Assembly: GCA_021405315.1 (NCBI GenBank)
Contig: QWIH01000004.1
Coordinates: 1-64,000, forward strand
Direction: 5' to 3'
From: Leptolyngbya sp. PLA1
GTDB lineage: Bacteria; Planctomycetota; Phycisphaerae; Phycisphaerales; UBA1924
Length of the DNA stretch: 64,000 bases
Shown: one piece after another, positions 44,361-53,337 of the stretch
How positions within the stretch are numbered: position 1 is the stretch's first letter
Layout: every line of letters begins with the position of its first letter
Translations under genes and position numbers: made by a program
Notes under the pieces: generated by a model
Seen by the model: only the letters and a program-made list of their open reading frames with translations
The model's database searches: none
What the model was told of the DNA's origin: nothing

Positions 44361-47093
44361 ATGCCCCGCATCAACCTCGCAGGCACCTGGCAGATCCGCC
44401 ACGACCCGCTCTCGCAGGGCACGACCGGGCGCTGGTGGAAAACACCCCCGGCAGATGGCTGGAAGGACATCGAGGTACCGTCTGCCTGGCAGACGGTGCT
44501 CGGTCCTGACGCCGGAGGTGTCGCGTGGTACCGGCGCGACCTCCCCGCCGAAGCGCTCGCGTGGGCTCGCGCGGGCCGGCGCGTGAGGCTCTGCTTCGAG
44601 TCCGCGGCGACCGACACGCAGGCGTGGGTGGGCGGGAGACCCGTGGGCCGAAGCCTGGGGGACTATGCCCCGTTCGAGTTTGATATCACCGAAGCGGTGC
44701 TTCCGAGTGAACTCCCGCCGCGGCTGACTGTCCGCGTGGACCAGGTGAACGCGCCCCGCCCGGCGAAAGGTGTGGTTGTCGAGAACGGGCACATCACCAA
44801 GGGCTTTCATGATGTGCTGAGCCTTCAGCACGCCGGGTTGTGGGGCGAAGTCTCCCTGCGCGACACCGGCGAGGTGACGTTGAGCCCGAACGGCCTGTAT
44901 GTCGACGCTGACGCCGCAACCGGGGTCGTTCGCATCTGCGCCGAGCTCACGGGGCGGGGGGACGCCCGGCTGACCGCCACGCTCCGGGACCCGTCGGGAA
45001 CGTCGCTCGCAACCCTTCCTCTCCGGACCACCGGGGAACCCCTCGCGACGGGCGAGTGCGTGGTCAACAGCCCCCGCCCGTGGTCGCCAGACGACCCGGC
45101 GCTCTATGAGGTGCACGTCGAGCTCGCGAGCGCCGGAGGAACGGAGCACCACTCCCTCCGGTTCGGGTTTCGAACGATCCGCACCGGAGCCCCTCGAGGC
45201 CAGGGTAATAGCCACATCCTTCTGAACGACAGCCCGCTCTTCATCCGGGGCGTGCTCTATTGGGGGCACGAGCCCCGGCACATCTCTCCCGCGCAGACCC
45301 CCGATGAGATCCGGCGGGAGTTTGAACTGCTCCGGGCCATGGGCTTCAACCTCGTGTGTCTCTGCATGTACTACCCGCCGGAGCACTTCTACGAGATCGC
45401 GGATGAAGCCGGGATGCTCGTTTGGCAGGAGCACCCGGTCTGGAAGAGTCGCATGACGCCCGACACGATGCCGGAGTACCGGCGCATGTTCGAGCGGTTT
45501 CTCCGCCGCGATCGGCGCCACCCGAGCGTCGTCATCGTCAGCGCCACCTGCGAGCACGAGGCCTTCGACGCGGACCTCGCCCGATGGTGGTGGGAGACAT
45601 CGGGCAATCTGCTTCCCCGCACGCTGAGGCAGATCCAGACCGGGTTCCTCGAATGGACGCCCCCCGAGCAGACGGACCTCTACGACGACCACGTGTACGA
45701 CAACCACGGGCGCTGGGTCCGCTTTGTGGATGACATCCAGGCCCGCATCGACGAACTCCCCGAGAAGCCGTTTGTCATGGGGGAGACGATCATCTCAAAC
45801 GCCTGGCCGGACATCGCCGCGCTGCGCGAGGCCTTTCCCGGAACGGCTCCCTGGTTTCTCACCAGGGGGCTTGCGGAGTGTGACGCGCTGGAGCGGGAGA
45901 TCGTGGCCCGCTGGGGTGAAGCGACGCTGTCGCGGTTTCGCGCAGACGCCGCGGCGTGGGGGAGTGAGCACCGCCGCTTCCAGATCGAGTTGCTCCGCAC
46001 CCGCGCCCGCAACGCCGGGTTCGTGACCAACAGCATCCGCGACGTGCCGATCTGCCGCCTGGGCCTCATGGACGACGCGAACCGTTGGCGCTTCACGCCC
46101 GAGGACTTCCGCCCATCCATCGCAGACCGCGCGTTCTTCCTGCTCACGCAGGACCACACCCGCGCGTTCCTCAGCGGCGAGGATGTGCCCGCGCGCCTCG
46201 GGCTATCAAACTTCGCCCGGCACGACGCGTCCCTGATGGTTCACTTCAACGTCGACGGCTCCCCGGTGGATGAGGTCCCGCTTTCGGGGGGGGCCGGGGT
46301 GGTCACAACCGCGAGGGTGACGCTGCGCGTCCCACATGCGGAGTCCTCCCCCAGGGTGTTCGTGCTGGAGGCTCACGCCGAGGGTGTTGACTCGAACCGC
46401 TGGCCTTGTGTCTCCCTGCCCTCTCCCGGGCCTTGCGAGGGTGTGGCGGTGCAGCACGGTCTCCCGCCTCTCCCCGAGGGCGCCGAGTTTGAGGAGTTGT
46501 CGTATTCCAGCGGCTGGGGGCTGCCCTGCCGCACGTGGACGCCGCTCGAACGGCAGGATCCCGCCTGGAGCGGTGCTGCGGCCTTTGCCGCGGACACGGC
46601 GCCGCCCGCCGGAACCCGCGTCGCTCTCGCGGCGGCGCTCACGCCCGCGCTGGCGTCATGGGTTCTCCGCGGCGGTCGCTGCGTACTGCTCGCCTCCCGC
46701 CACTCGCCGCCGCTGGTCAGTCGGTTCATCAACCTGTGGGGGCTTGTACCGCTGATCCTCGAAGGAGGGCCGATCCTCGCCGGAGAGAGCGCGGCGGTCC
46801 GCCTGCTGCTCCCGCTGGACCTCACCCGGCGCACGATTCGCGCGATCCCCTCGCAGGATCTCGGGATCGCCCCGCTGGTGGACCCGATCGTGCGGTTTGT
46901 GTACACGCACGACGCCGGAGTACCAAAGGTGCACGACGCCGCGATGACGGCCCGCCTCGGCTCTGGCGTCTTGCTCGCGACGACACTCGATCACACGGGC
47001 CTCGCGGGCCGATGGCTCCTCGGGCGCCTGCTCACGCATGCGGCGACCGCGGAACCTCCCAAGGAAGACATCTCCCGATTGCTCCGGATGTAG
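44361..47093 (+). CDS. glycoside hydrolase family 2 protein, atypical catalytic motif
   Basis: This 910-residue protein has a jelly-roll sugar-binding domain (about 1-165; IRHDPLSQG, WYRRDLP), an immunoglobulin-like domain (about 165-275) and a TIM barrel (about 280-560; FIRGVLYWGHE). The acid/base site of GH2, normally NE after HPSIVMWS, reads VVIVSATCEHE near 397, so the Asn is lost. KPFVMGETIIS near 473 matches the nucleophile strand. The region after 600 is not assigned. No signal peptide is seen. A beta-glucuronidase/galactosidase-like role is possible, but the substrate is unknown. Confidence 0.8.
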   Translation: MPRINLAGTWQIRHDPLSQGTTGRWWKTPPADGWKDIEVPSAWQTVLGPDAGGVAWYRRDLPAEALAWARAGRRVRLCFESAATDTQAWVGGRPVGRSLGDYAPFEFDITEAVLPSELPPRLTVRVDQVNAPRPAKGVVVENGHITKGFHDVLSLQHAGLWGEVSLRDTGEVTLSPNGLYVDADAATGVVRICAELTGRGDARLTATLRDPSGTSLATLPLRTTGEPLATGECVVNSPRPWSPDDPALYEVHVELASAGGTEHHSLRFGFRTIRTGAPRGQGNSHILLNDSPLFIRGVLYWGHEPRHISPAQTPDEIRREFELLRAMGFNLVCLCMYYPPEHFYEIADEAGMLVWQEHPVWKSRMTPDTMPEYRRMFERFLRRDRRHPSVVIVSATCEHEAFDADLARWWWETSGNLLPRTLRQIQTGFLEWTPPEQTDLYDDHVYDNHGRWVRFVDDIQARIDELPEKPFVMGETIISNAWPDIAALREAFPGTAPWFLTRGLAECDALEREIVARWGEATLSRFRADAAAWGSEHRRFQIELLRTRARNAGFVTNSIRDVPICRLGLMDDANRWRFTPEDFRPSIADRAFFLLTQDHTRAFLSGEDVPARLGLSNFARHDASLMVHFNVDGSPVDEVPLSGGAGVVTTARVTLRVPHAESSPRVFVLEAHAEGVDSNRWPCVSLPSPGPCEGVAVQHGLPPLPEGAEFEELSYSSGWGLPCRTWTPLERQDPAWSGAAAFAADTAPPAGTRVALAAALTPALASWVLRGGRCVLLASRHSPPLVSRFINLWGLVPLILEGGPILAGESAAVRLLLPLDLTRRTIRAIPSQDLGIAPLVDPIVRFVYTHDAGVPKVHDAAMTARLGSGVLLATTLDHTGLAGRWLLGRLLTHAATAEPPKEDISRLLRM

Positions 47094-47128
47094 CCACGAG
47101 CGATCCCACCCGCCTGACGGCCCAGGAA

Positions 47129-47743
47129 CTACTCGACCCAGGCCCAGTCGAGGCCGGTCGTCTCGGCGAGTTCGCCCAGCTCCGGCTCGGTCATGAAGAC
47201 CAGCAGCCGGCCGACGCCCTCCACGTCGCAGAAGGCGAGCCGCGCGCTGTCTCCCCGCTCCGCGGCGATCCCTGCCAGCGCCGAGATCACCGCCGGATCG
47301 GGCTCTCCGTTCTCACAGGCCACGTCCCACTGCACCTGCTCACCATCGAGCGTGAAGGCGAGCGACAGTGCGTCACCCTCCATCGCGTCCAGCACACCCT
47401 CCAGGGGCATGGCGCCGCGCGTGAGCCTCATGAGCTGCTCGACGCACCAGGCGAGCACGCCCGTCTGCGTGACCGCGCCGGCGGGCCACAGCCAGACTTC
47501 GTCGCTCCAGGGCTCGCCGCTCTCCTGCATGCCGCCGAGCAGGACGAGCAACTGAACGAACGGGGCCTGCTCGAACGCGCCCGGGTCTGTGCCGTTGGTC
47601 AGCGCGTCCAGCCGGGCCTTGCCCCGCAGATTGATGCCGCATCCGCGGAGTTGGTCGAACTGCGCCTGCGCCGGGTTTGCCTTCGGGGCGTGCTGGTTGG
47701 GCTGGCCCTGGGGCTTCTTTTTGAATGAGAAGGAGAAGTCCAT
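47129..47743 (-). CDS. hypothetical protein, 204 residues
   Basis: The family is not recognised. The protein is acidic and soluble, with a Lys/Gln/Asn-rich N-terminus (FSFKKKPQGQPNQ) and a domain containing LVLLGGMQESGEPWSDEVWLWPAG and a final ELGELAETTGLDWAWVE. It has no signal peptide or transmembrane helix. It lies between the GH2 gene (convergent) and the PDZ gene (same strand, ending 123 bp upstream). Confidence 0.55.
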   Translation of the reverse strand: MDFSFSFKKKPQGQPNQHAPKANPAQAQFDQLRGCGINLRGKARLDALTNGTDPGAFEQAPFVQLLVLLGGMQESGEPWSDEVWLWPAGAVTQTGVLAWCVEQLMRLTRGAMPLEGVLDAMEGDALSLAFTLDGEQVQWDVACENGEPDPAVISALAGIAAERGDSARLAFCDVEGVGRLLVFMTEPELGELAETTGLDWAWVE

Positions 47744-47866
47744 GCCGCCATCGTCGCCGCATTCAACGCGAAATGCAAGCGGGCCCGGCGGGGCCCAAAA
47801 AGGGAGCAGGCCGCGCCAGGGGTGGTAGCGCGGCCCGTCCCGAACGGAGACGTCGTGCGGGGCGGG

Positions 47867-48991
47867 TCAGCGCCCCTTGTCGAGCTGCTCGATCCGCTTC
47901 TGAAGCTGGTCGAGCCTCTCGTTCATTCTGTCAAGCTGCTCGGCCAGGCGGTCGAGCTTGCGGGTGGTGTCCTCGCCGCCCATCCCGCCCATCCCGCGAA
48001 GGAAGAACCGCTGCTCGGCGCCGTCGGGGCCGAAGACCACCACGTCATCCCCGCCGCCGACCCCCGGCCTCGCCCGGAACGCGTGCATGAACTGCTCAGC
48101 GCCCTTGCCCGCCTCGTCGAGGGCCTTGAGCGCTTCCCGCATGGACTTCTCGACAGCGACCTTCATCTTGTCGCTGTTGAGCGCGTCGCTCTTCTTGATG
48201 GTCTCGATCGCCTCTTCGACGTGCTTCTTGGCGGTCTCGACCCAGCGGTCCTCGTCATCCTGCGACCAGCCCCAGGCCTTCGCCTGCGGCGCCATCTCGA
48301 CCTCCGGAAGGTCGTAGGCCGCCAGCGTCACCTTGAGGACCTGTGCCGCACCCTCTCGCTCGACCTTGACCTCGATCTCGTCGCCCGGGTTCTTGTCCTT
48401 GAGCGCCTGGCGAACGTCGGTCATGGCCTTGATCTCGACCCCGCCGACCGAGACTAGCACGTCACCCGCCTGCATGCCCGCTCTCGCCGCGGGGGTATCG
48501 TCGATCACGTCCGCGATGACCACGTGACCGTCTTCCTCGTCCATGCGGATGCCGACCATGACCTTGGGGGCCTCGACCTGCGGCACAGCCGGGGGCTCCG
48601 GCGCCGCCGGCGCCCACGCCCGCGGGACCGTCAGCATCCGTGTGCGGCCCCGACCGAGGCTGTGACCCAGCGTCATCGCGCCGCCGGACGCGTCGACGTC
48701 AAAGGTCTTCTCGACTTTTCCCTGCGCGTCGAGAATCTCCACCTTGCCCTCGCCCTTGCGGATTCGGTCGGCGGGGACGGCCTTGCCGTTGTGCTTTGCC
48801 GTCACCTCCCCGTTGGTAATCTCAAGGACCCACTCGTCCCCGTCGTTGTTCTCGATCATCTTGACCGAGGGTCCGCCCCGGCTCACCACCAGGGGTTGCT
48901 TCAGATCGCCCTCAAGCTTCTCGTTCTGGGCGTGGGCCGCGCCCGCGAGCAAAAACAGGGCCGTAGCGGCGATGTGTGCGGTGTGCTTCAT
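47867..48991 (-). CDS. secreted PDZ-domain protein with C-terminal coiled coil
   Basis: This 374-residue protein has a signal peptide (AATALFLLAGAAHAQ), an N-terminal region with DGDEWVLEITNGEVTAKHNGK, and one PDZ domain at about 145-235 (GVRIMDEED-like start, then DTPAARAGMQAGDVLVSVGG). An acidic helical part follows, and the protein ends in a coiled coil (LDRLAEQLDRMNERLDQLQKR) for oligomerisation. No protease domain is present. GGAGG lies 8 nt before the ATG. It is 95 bp downstream of the anti-sigma-like gene, so it may be part of the same stress circuit. Confidence 0.75.
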   Translation of the reverse strand: MKHTAHIAATALFLLAGAAHAQNEKLEGDLKQPLVVSRGGPSVKMIENNDGDEWVLEITNGEVTAKHNGKAVPADRIRKGEGKVEILDAQGKVEKTFDVDASGGAMTLGHSLGRGRTRMLTVPRAWAPAAPEPPAVPQVEAPKVMVGIRMDEEDGHVVIADVIDDTPAARAGMQAGDVLVSVGGVEIKAMTDVRQALKDKNPGDEIEVKVEREGAAQVLKVTLAAYDLPEVEMAPQAKAWGWSQDDEDRWVETAKKHVEEAIETIKKSDALNSDKMKVAVEKSMREALKALDEAGKGAEQFMHAFRARPGVGGGDDVVVFGPDGAEQRFFLRGMGGMGGEDTTRKLDRLAEQLDRMNERLDQLQKRIEQLDKGR

Positions 48992-49086
48992 TGGTGATAC
49001 CTCCAAGCCTGATCCTTCGGAATCGCTCCGTCGTGGTTGCACTCGCCCGCGGCGCGCCGGCGCCGTCACCCCGGGCCTGATGGTCG

Positions 49087-49764
49087 CTACACCGGCGGCC
49101 GTACCGGCTTGCTCACCGGACTGGCCTGCGGCGTTTGAATCTGAATCCTCGCCGGCGCGGGGTTGCCCCACTCGTCCTGCGAGAATGTGTAGAACTCCGG
49201 AACCTCGGCCCGTTCCATGATGAGCCGGAGATAAATGACCTGCTGCTTCGACCCGTCGCCCGTGGGCTCGGCGCTGAGAAGCCACTTCTCGGGCACTTCC
49301 TGGATGACCTTGCCCTCCTGGCGGCCCTGATCGAGGTACCGCGCGAGCATGTCCGCCGCGCTCTCGATCTGCCCCTGCGGGGCGCCGACACCGGCGGTGG
49401 CGGGGTTCATGCTCCGGCCCGTCGCGTCGCCGCGCGGCTGCTGTGTGAAGAACGCAAGCCCGACCGCCGCCGCTGCCGCCCACCCGGCCCACGTCGCCAC
49501 CGCACGGGTCCGCCGGCTCATCGTGTGTGCTGCGTGCGTCGCCTCATGGGTGTAGACCGCGTCGGCAAGCTCCACGCTGTCCACTCGGGCCAGGCTCAAC
49601 GACATCGCCCGCCTGAGGGAAGCATCGTCCCGCTGAGCCGTCGCGAGTTCCCGCCACACCCCCGGGTCGCGCTCACCGAGCCGCTCGATCTCCGCCCAGT
49701 CCGTTGCGGACGCGCGGCCGTCGATCGCTCGCGTGATCAGGATGTCCAGTTCGGTCTCGGCCAC
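49087..49764 (-). CDS. probable membrane anti-sigma factor
   Basis: This 225-residue protein has a cytoplasmic N-terminal helical region (about 1-85), one transmembrane helix (VATWAGWAAAAAVGLAFF, about 93-110) and a periplasmic C-terminal part. Its placement 52 bp after an ECF sigma gene is typical of a cognate anti-sigma factor. No zinc HxxxCxxC motif is visible, so this is a non-zinc type or a diverged member. The start is GTG at 49764 with AAAGGAAA upstream. Confidence 0.65.
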   Translation of the reverse strand: MAETELDILITRAIDGRASATDWAEIERLGERDPGVWRELATAQRDDASLRRAMSLSLARVDSVELADAVYTHEATHAAHTMSRRTRAVATWAGWAAAAAVGLAFFTQQPRGDATGRSMNPATAGVGAPQGQIESAADMLARYLDQGRQEGKVIQEVPEKWLLSAEPTGDGSKQQVIYLRLIMERAEVPEFYTFSQDEWGNPAPARIQIQTPQASPVSKPVRPPV

Positions 49765-49816
49765 GGGTTCGTTTCCTTTCACTTCGCTCAGATGCGCCAC
49801 GGCACCGGCCCCGTCA

Positions 49817-50467
49817 TCAATCCGCCGCTTCCACGTGGGCTTGCTGCGCCAGTTCTCGGAGCATCCGCCTGCCGCGGGCAATCCGCGTCTCGATCGTCGT
49901 CTCGGGCAGCCCCAGAATGCTCCCGATCTCCCGATAACTGAGATTCTGCACCGCCTTCAGCAGCAGGGGCTCGCGATAGCCGTCCGGCAGTTGGGCCGCC
50001 AGTTCCATCAGCCGCCGCCCCTCGTCCAACCCGGAGGGTTCCGCGTTGGCACGGCGGGGGCGCATGACTTCCCCGTGGTCCTCGCCCGCGAGGGACACGT
50101 CCCGGGAACGCCTCGCCCCGCTGCGGCCGGCGGCGTGGGCGGCGTTGATCGCCACCGTTCGCAGCCAGGGCCGCACAGACTTCGGATCTCGAAGCTCGCC
50201 GATCTTGCGTACCACGGCAACGGCGACCTCCTGAAGCAGATCGTCCAGATCAACCCAGCGAGGCTTGTGCGCCAGCAGAATCGCCGCCACCCACCGCCGG
50301 TGACGCCGCCAGAGTTCCTTCAGCGCTTCCTGATCCCCCGCGACGGCGCCGCGCGTCTCCAGTTCGGACGCGGCCTGATCAAGCGACCACGGCCCCGCGG
50401 GATGCGAGGAATCGCCGGAGCCCTCCGGGGTTATTCCGCCGTCTGGACGCACTCGAATCTCCGTCAC
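49817..50467 (-). CDS. ECF-type sigma-70 family factor
   Basis: This 216-residue sigma factor has an N-terminal extension of about 40 residues, region 2 (WRRHRRWVAAILLAHKP and DLDDLLQEVAVAVVRKI) and region 4 near 150-205 (LPDGYREPLLLKAVQNLSYREIG, LPETTIETRIARGRRML). The start is GTG at 50467. It heads a minus-strand group with the anti-sigma-like and PDZ genes and is divergent from tatC, 110 bp away. Confidence 0.85.
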   Translation of the reverse strand: MTEIRVRPDGGITPEGSGDSSHPAGPWSLDQAASELETRGAVAGDQEALKELWRRHRRWVAAILLAHKPRWVDLDDLLQEVAVAVVRKIGELRDPKSVRPWLRTVAINAAHAAGRSGARRSRDVSLAGEDHGEVMRPRRANAEPSGLDEGRRLMELAAQLPDGYREPLLLKAVQNLSYREIGSILGLPETTIETRIARGRRMLRELAQQAHVEAAD

Positions 50468-50577
50468 CCACCCCCGATGTTCCGCAGGCCGGTTTCCGTC
50501 GCCAAAGGGGGAATCCCTCTCCCTGATTTCGGAATACGCCGCTGGGGTTCTATGCTGTTCGCCCAGAGCACCCCCAT

Positions 50578-51567
50578 ATGGCCCTAAGAAACACCGAATC
50601 GACGCATATGCCGCTGGGCGACCACCTCGAGGAGCTCCGCAAGCGGGTGCTCTGGTCCCTGGTCGGCCTGGTGCCGGTCTTCTGCATCGCGCTGGCCTTC
50701 GGCAAGCCGCTGATGACCTACCTCATCGAGCCGGCTCGCGAAGCGCTCCGCAGCGCGGGGCAGCCCGACACCCTGACGGCGCTTGGCCCGCTCGAAGTGC
50801 TGGGCGCGTACCTGAAGGTCTCCACGATCGCCGCGGTCATCGTCGGCACGCCGTGGGTGCTGTACCAGTTGTGGCGGTTTGTGGCGCCCGGTCTCTACAA
50901 GCACGAACGGCGCTATGTCTATTTCCTGCTCCCTCTCTCCGCCGTGCTGACCGCCGCCTCCGTGTGCTTCCTGTACCTGGTCATTCTGCCCATCATGCTG
51001 ACATGGCTCGTGGGGTTCGGTGCCGACATCGGCGCGACCCCGCCGGCTGTCGCGCCGTTGCCGGAGGGTGTTTCGCTCAGCACCGTGACCGTCCTCGAAC
51101 GCGATCCTCCTCTTGAGGCTCTCAAGCCGGGCATGGCCTGGGTCAACACATCGCTCCACGAGTGGCGTGTGTGCACGGAGATTGGTGAGGGCTCCGTCTC
51201 CGTGCTCTCGCAGCCGCTCCGCAAGGACACCGTCATCTTCCAGCAGTTCAGCATCGAGAAGTACGTCTCGCTGCTCTTCACGCTCACTCTCGCGTTCGCC
51301 GCGATCTTCCAGGCGCCCGTCGTGGTGCTGTTGCTCGGGTGGGTGGGGCTCATCGACAATGCCTTCCTCAACAAGTTCCGCCGGCACGCGGTGCTGGGGT
51401 GTCTTGTCATCGCCGCGTTCATCTCCCCGGGCGACCCCACCTCGCTGGTCCTGATGTGGCTCCCGCTGATCGCGCTCTACGAGCTGGGCGGCGTGCTGCT
51501 GCGAGTCTTCCCCGCCTCGCGCGTCCGGGGCGCCACCGATCCCGACGCCACCGAGGGCGAGGGATGA
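50578..51567 (+). CDS. tatC: Sec-independent translocase TatC, with enlarged periplasmic loop
   Basis: This 329-residue multipass core of the Tat translocase recognises twin-arginine signal peptides. The N-terminal motif HLEELRKRV is conserved, and F-x-x-P-G-L-Y-K-x-E appears as FVAPGLYKHERRY. Compared with E. coli TatC (258 residues) there is an insertion of roughly 70 residues between the third and fourth helices (about 145-225). ATG at 50608 (MPLGDH) is an alternative start. TATGCT at 50549-50554 is a possible -10. It overlaps tadA by 4 bp. Confidence 0.93.
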   Translation: MALRNTESTHMPLGDHLEELRKRVLWSLVGLVPVFCIALAFGKPLMTYLIEPAREALRSAGQPDTLTALGPLEVLGAYLKVSTIAAVIVGTPWVLYQLWRFVAPGLYKHERRYVYFLLPLSAVLTAASVCFLYLVILPIMLTWLVGFGADIGATPPAVAPLPEGVSLSTVTVLERDPPLEALKPGMAWVNTSLHEWRVCTEIGEGSVSVLSQPLRKDTVIFQQFSIEKYVSLLFTLTLAFAAIFQAPVVVLLLGWVGLIDNAFLNKFRRHAVLGCLVIAAFISPGDPTSLVLMWLPLIALYELGGVLLRVFPASRVRGATDPDATEGEG

Positions 51568-52109
51568 GGCGCGGGCTCCTCTGGCTCTCCCTCCTGCGCC
51601 GGACAGCTCCGCCCTCGTTGCCGCCGGAGCCGGGTCCCTTCGACAACGCCATGATGGCCCGCGCGCTCTCGCTCGCCGAGGAAGCCGCCGCTCTCGGCGA
51701 GGTTCCGGTCGGCGCCGTCGTGTTCCACTCCGCCTCAGGAACGGTCCTGGGCGAGGGGTTCAATCGCCGCGAGGTGGATCATGATCCCGCCGCCCACGCG
51801 GAACTCCTCGCCATCCGCCGGGCCAGCGCCCGCCTTCGCGACTGGCGGCTGAACGAGTGCACCCTCGCCGTCACCCTCGAACCGTGCGCCATGTGCGCCG
51901 GCCTCATCGTGAACGCCCGCGTCGGGCGGCTGGTCTTCGCCGCCACGGACCCCAAGGCCGGCGCCGCGGGCAGCCTCTACCGACTCACGGAAGATGCCCG
52001 GCTCAACCACCGTGTGACACCGATCTCCGGTGTCATGGCGCCGCGATCATCGGCGCTGCTCCGAGCGTTCTTCTCCTCCCTGCGCGCCGGTCGGAGCGGA
52101 AAGGCCTGA
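51564..52109 (+). CDS. tadA: tRNA-specific adenosine deaminase
   Basis: This 181-residue zinc deaminase makes inosine at the wobble position of tRNA-Arg. The catalytic motifs are HAE (in DHDPAAHAELLAI, near 78) and PCAMC (near 107). About 25 residues at the N-terminus are extra and hydrophobic/basic, so ATG at 51648 or 51651 (MMARALSLAEEAA) is a possible alternative start. The ATG at 51564 overlaps the tatC stop (ATGA), suggesting coupling. Confidence 0.88.
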   Translation: MRRGLLWLSLLRRTAPPSLPPEPGPFDNAMMARALSLAEEAAALGEVPVGAVVFHSASGTVLGEGFNRREVDHDPAAHAELLAIRRASARLRDWRLNECTLAVTLEPCAMCAGLIVNARVGRLVFAATDPKAGAAGSLYRLTEDARLNHRVTPISGVMAPRSSALLRAFFSSLRAGRSGKA

Positions 52110-52113
52110 CCCC

Positions 52114-52947
52114 ATGCCCGAGCTGCCGGAGGTGGAGTCCGTCCGGCGAACCCTGGAGCCCCGGCTCCTGGGTGCCCGTGTGACCGCGGCGACGCTTCGA
52201 CGCCCCGACATTCTCTCGACCCCGCCCGGCGAGCCCCGCGCGAGCACGAACCGAAGGCTGCTGGTCGGTGGTCGCATCACGACGCTCTGCCGGCAGGGCA
52301 AGCAGCTCGCCATGCTCACACACGACGGGCGTGCGTGCATCGTGCAGCTCGGGATGACCGGCTCGCTCCGCTGGTCCTCCGAACCCCCGGCCGGCGATCC
52401 GTCGCACCACGTGCATTGCATCTGGACGCTCGGTCGCGGACGGGGCTGCCTCTGGTTCGCCGACCCGCGACGCTTCGGCGGGCTGACCTCGCTCCGCGAG
52501 ACATCGCTCCCGACCCACTGGGCCGCTCTCGGACCCGACGCACTCTCGATCTCCGGCGCCCACCTGCGGCACACGCTCGAACTCTCACGTCGTGCTGTCA
52601 AGGCGTCACTGCTCGACCAGCGCACGCTCGCGGGCGTCGGGAACATCTACGCGGATGAAGCGCTGTTCGTCGCCAAGCTCTCTCCGCACGCACCGTGCTG
52701 CTCGCTACCCCCCGCCGCCTGGGAGAATCTGGCTCAGGCCATTCGGTCAATACTGACCCAAGCCGTCGCGGCCGGCGGGTCGACCCTCCGCGACTATCGC
52801 GACGGAGAGGGCAACGCAGGCCGCTACCAGGCCCGGCACAACGTCTACGGCAGGGCGGGCCTGCCCTGCCCGGCCTGTGGCTCACCCCTCTCCAGCGGCC
52901 TTCTCGCCCAACGTACGACCGTCTGGTGCTCCGCCTGCCAGGGGTGA
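52114..52947 (+). CDS. mutM: formamidopyrimidine-DNA glycosylase
   Basis: This 277-residue repair glycosylase removes oxidised purines and cleaves the abasic site. The N-terminus PELPEVE supplies the catalytic Pro and Glu. DQRTLAGVGNIYADEALF is the helix-two-turn-helix motif. The C-terminal zinc finger is CPAC...CSAC. It starts 4 bp after the tadA stop, so tatC-tadA-mutM read as one operon. Confidence 0.95.
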   Translation: MPELPEVESVRRTLEPRLLGARVTAATLRRPDILSTPPGEPRASTNRRLLVGGRITTLCRQGKQLAMLTHDGRACIVQLGMTGSLRWSSEPPAGDPSHHVHCIWTLGRGRGCLWFADPRRFGGLTSLRETSLPTHWAALGPDALSISGAHLRHTLELSRRAVKASLLDQRTLAGVGNIYADEALFVAKLSPHAPCCSLPPAAWENLAQAIRSILTQAVAAGGSTLRDYRDGEGNAGRYQARHNVYGRAGLPCPACGSPLSSGLLAQRTTVWCSACQG

Positions 52948-53337
52948 TTTTCCACAATGGAGAGGCGGACCCGCCTCCTGAGGTGCCCCTCCCCCAGAAC
53001 TCGGTGTGGAAGCGGCCTTGGTATGAATGATGAGATAGAAGATTCGTCGTAGCAGTAATTAGCCCTGGCGCATTGTGGGGAACCGGGGAAGCAATGCATA
53101 AGTGTTTGTGAAACGGGTGTTTGCAACGGCCTTCCGCGGCAACAAGCTGGCGGTTGGCGCGTGCGGGCGCGCGGCTTCGGACGCCTGTCGAGGCCGGGCC
53201 GCCCAGCCCCCCCTGGGGGAGTGCCTGCCGCCCGCCCTCAACGGCTCGGAACAGCCACGAAACCCACAGATCGCCCACACGAGGGCTGTCAGCTCCAGCG
53301 GTGGGGGGGAGGAGCAACTCACCGCAACCCGTTGGGG
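52948..53337. other. 390-bp non-coding region next to dnaA, with DnaA-box-like sites
   Basis: Three DnaA-box-like sequences are visible: TTTTCCACA (52948-52956), TGTGGA as the reverse core (53005-53010) and TGTGGGGAA (53074-53082). An AT-richer stretch lies at 53020-53060. Two imperfect tandem copies of GTGTTTG...AACGG follow at 53102-53129. A GAGGCGG/CCGCCTC hairpin near 52962-52977 may end the mutM transcript. This could be part of a replication origin, but the box number is low. Confidence 0.3.
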
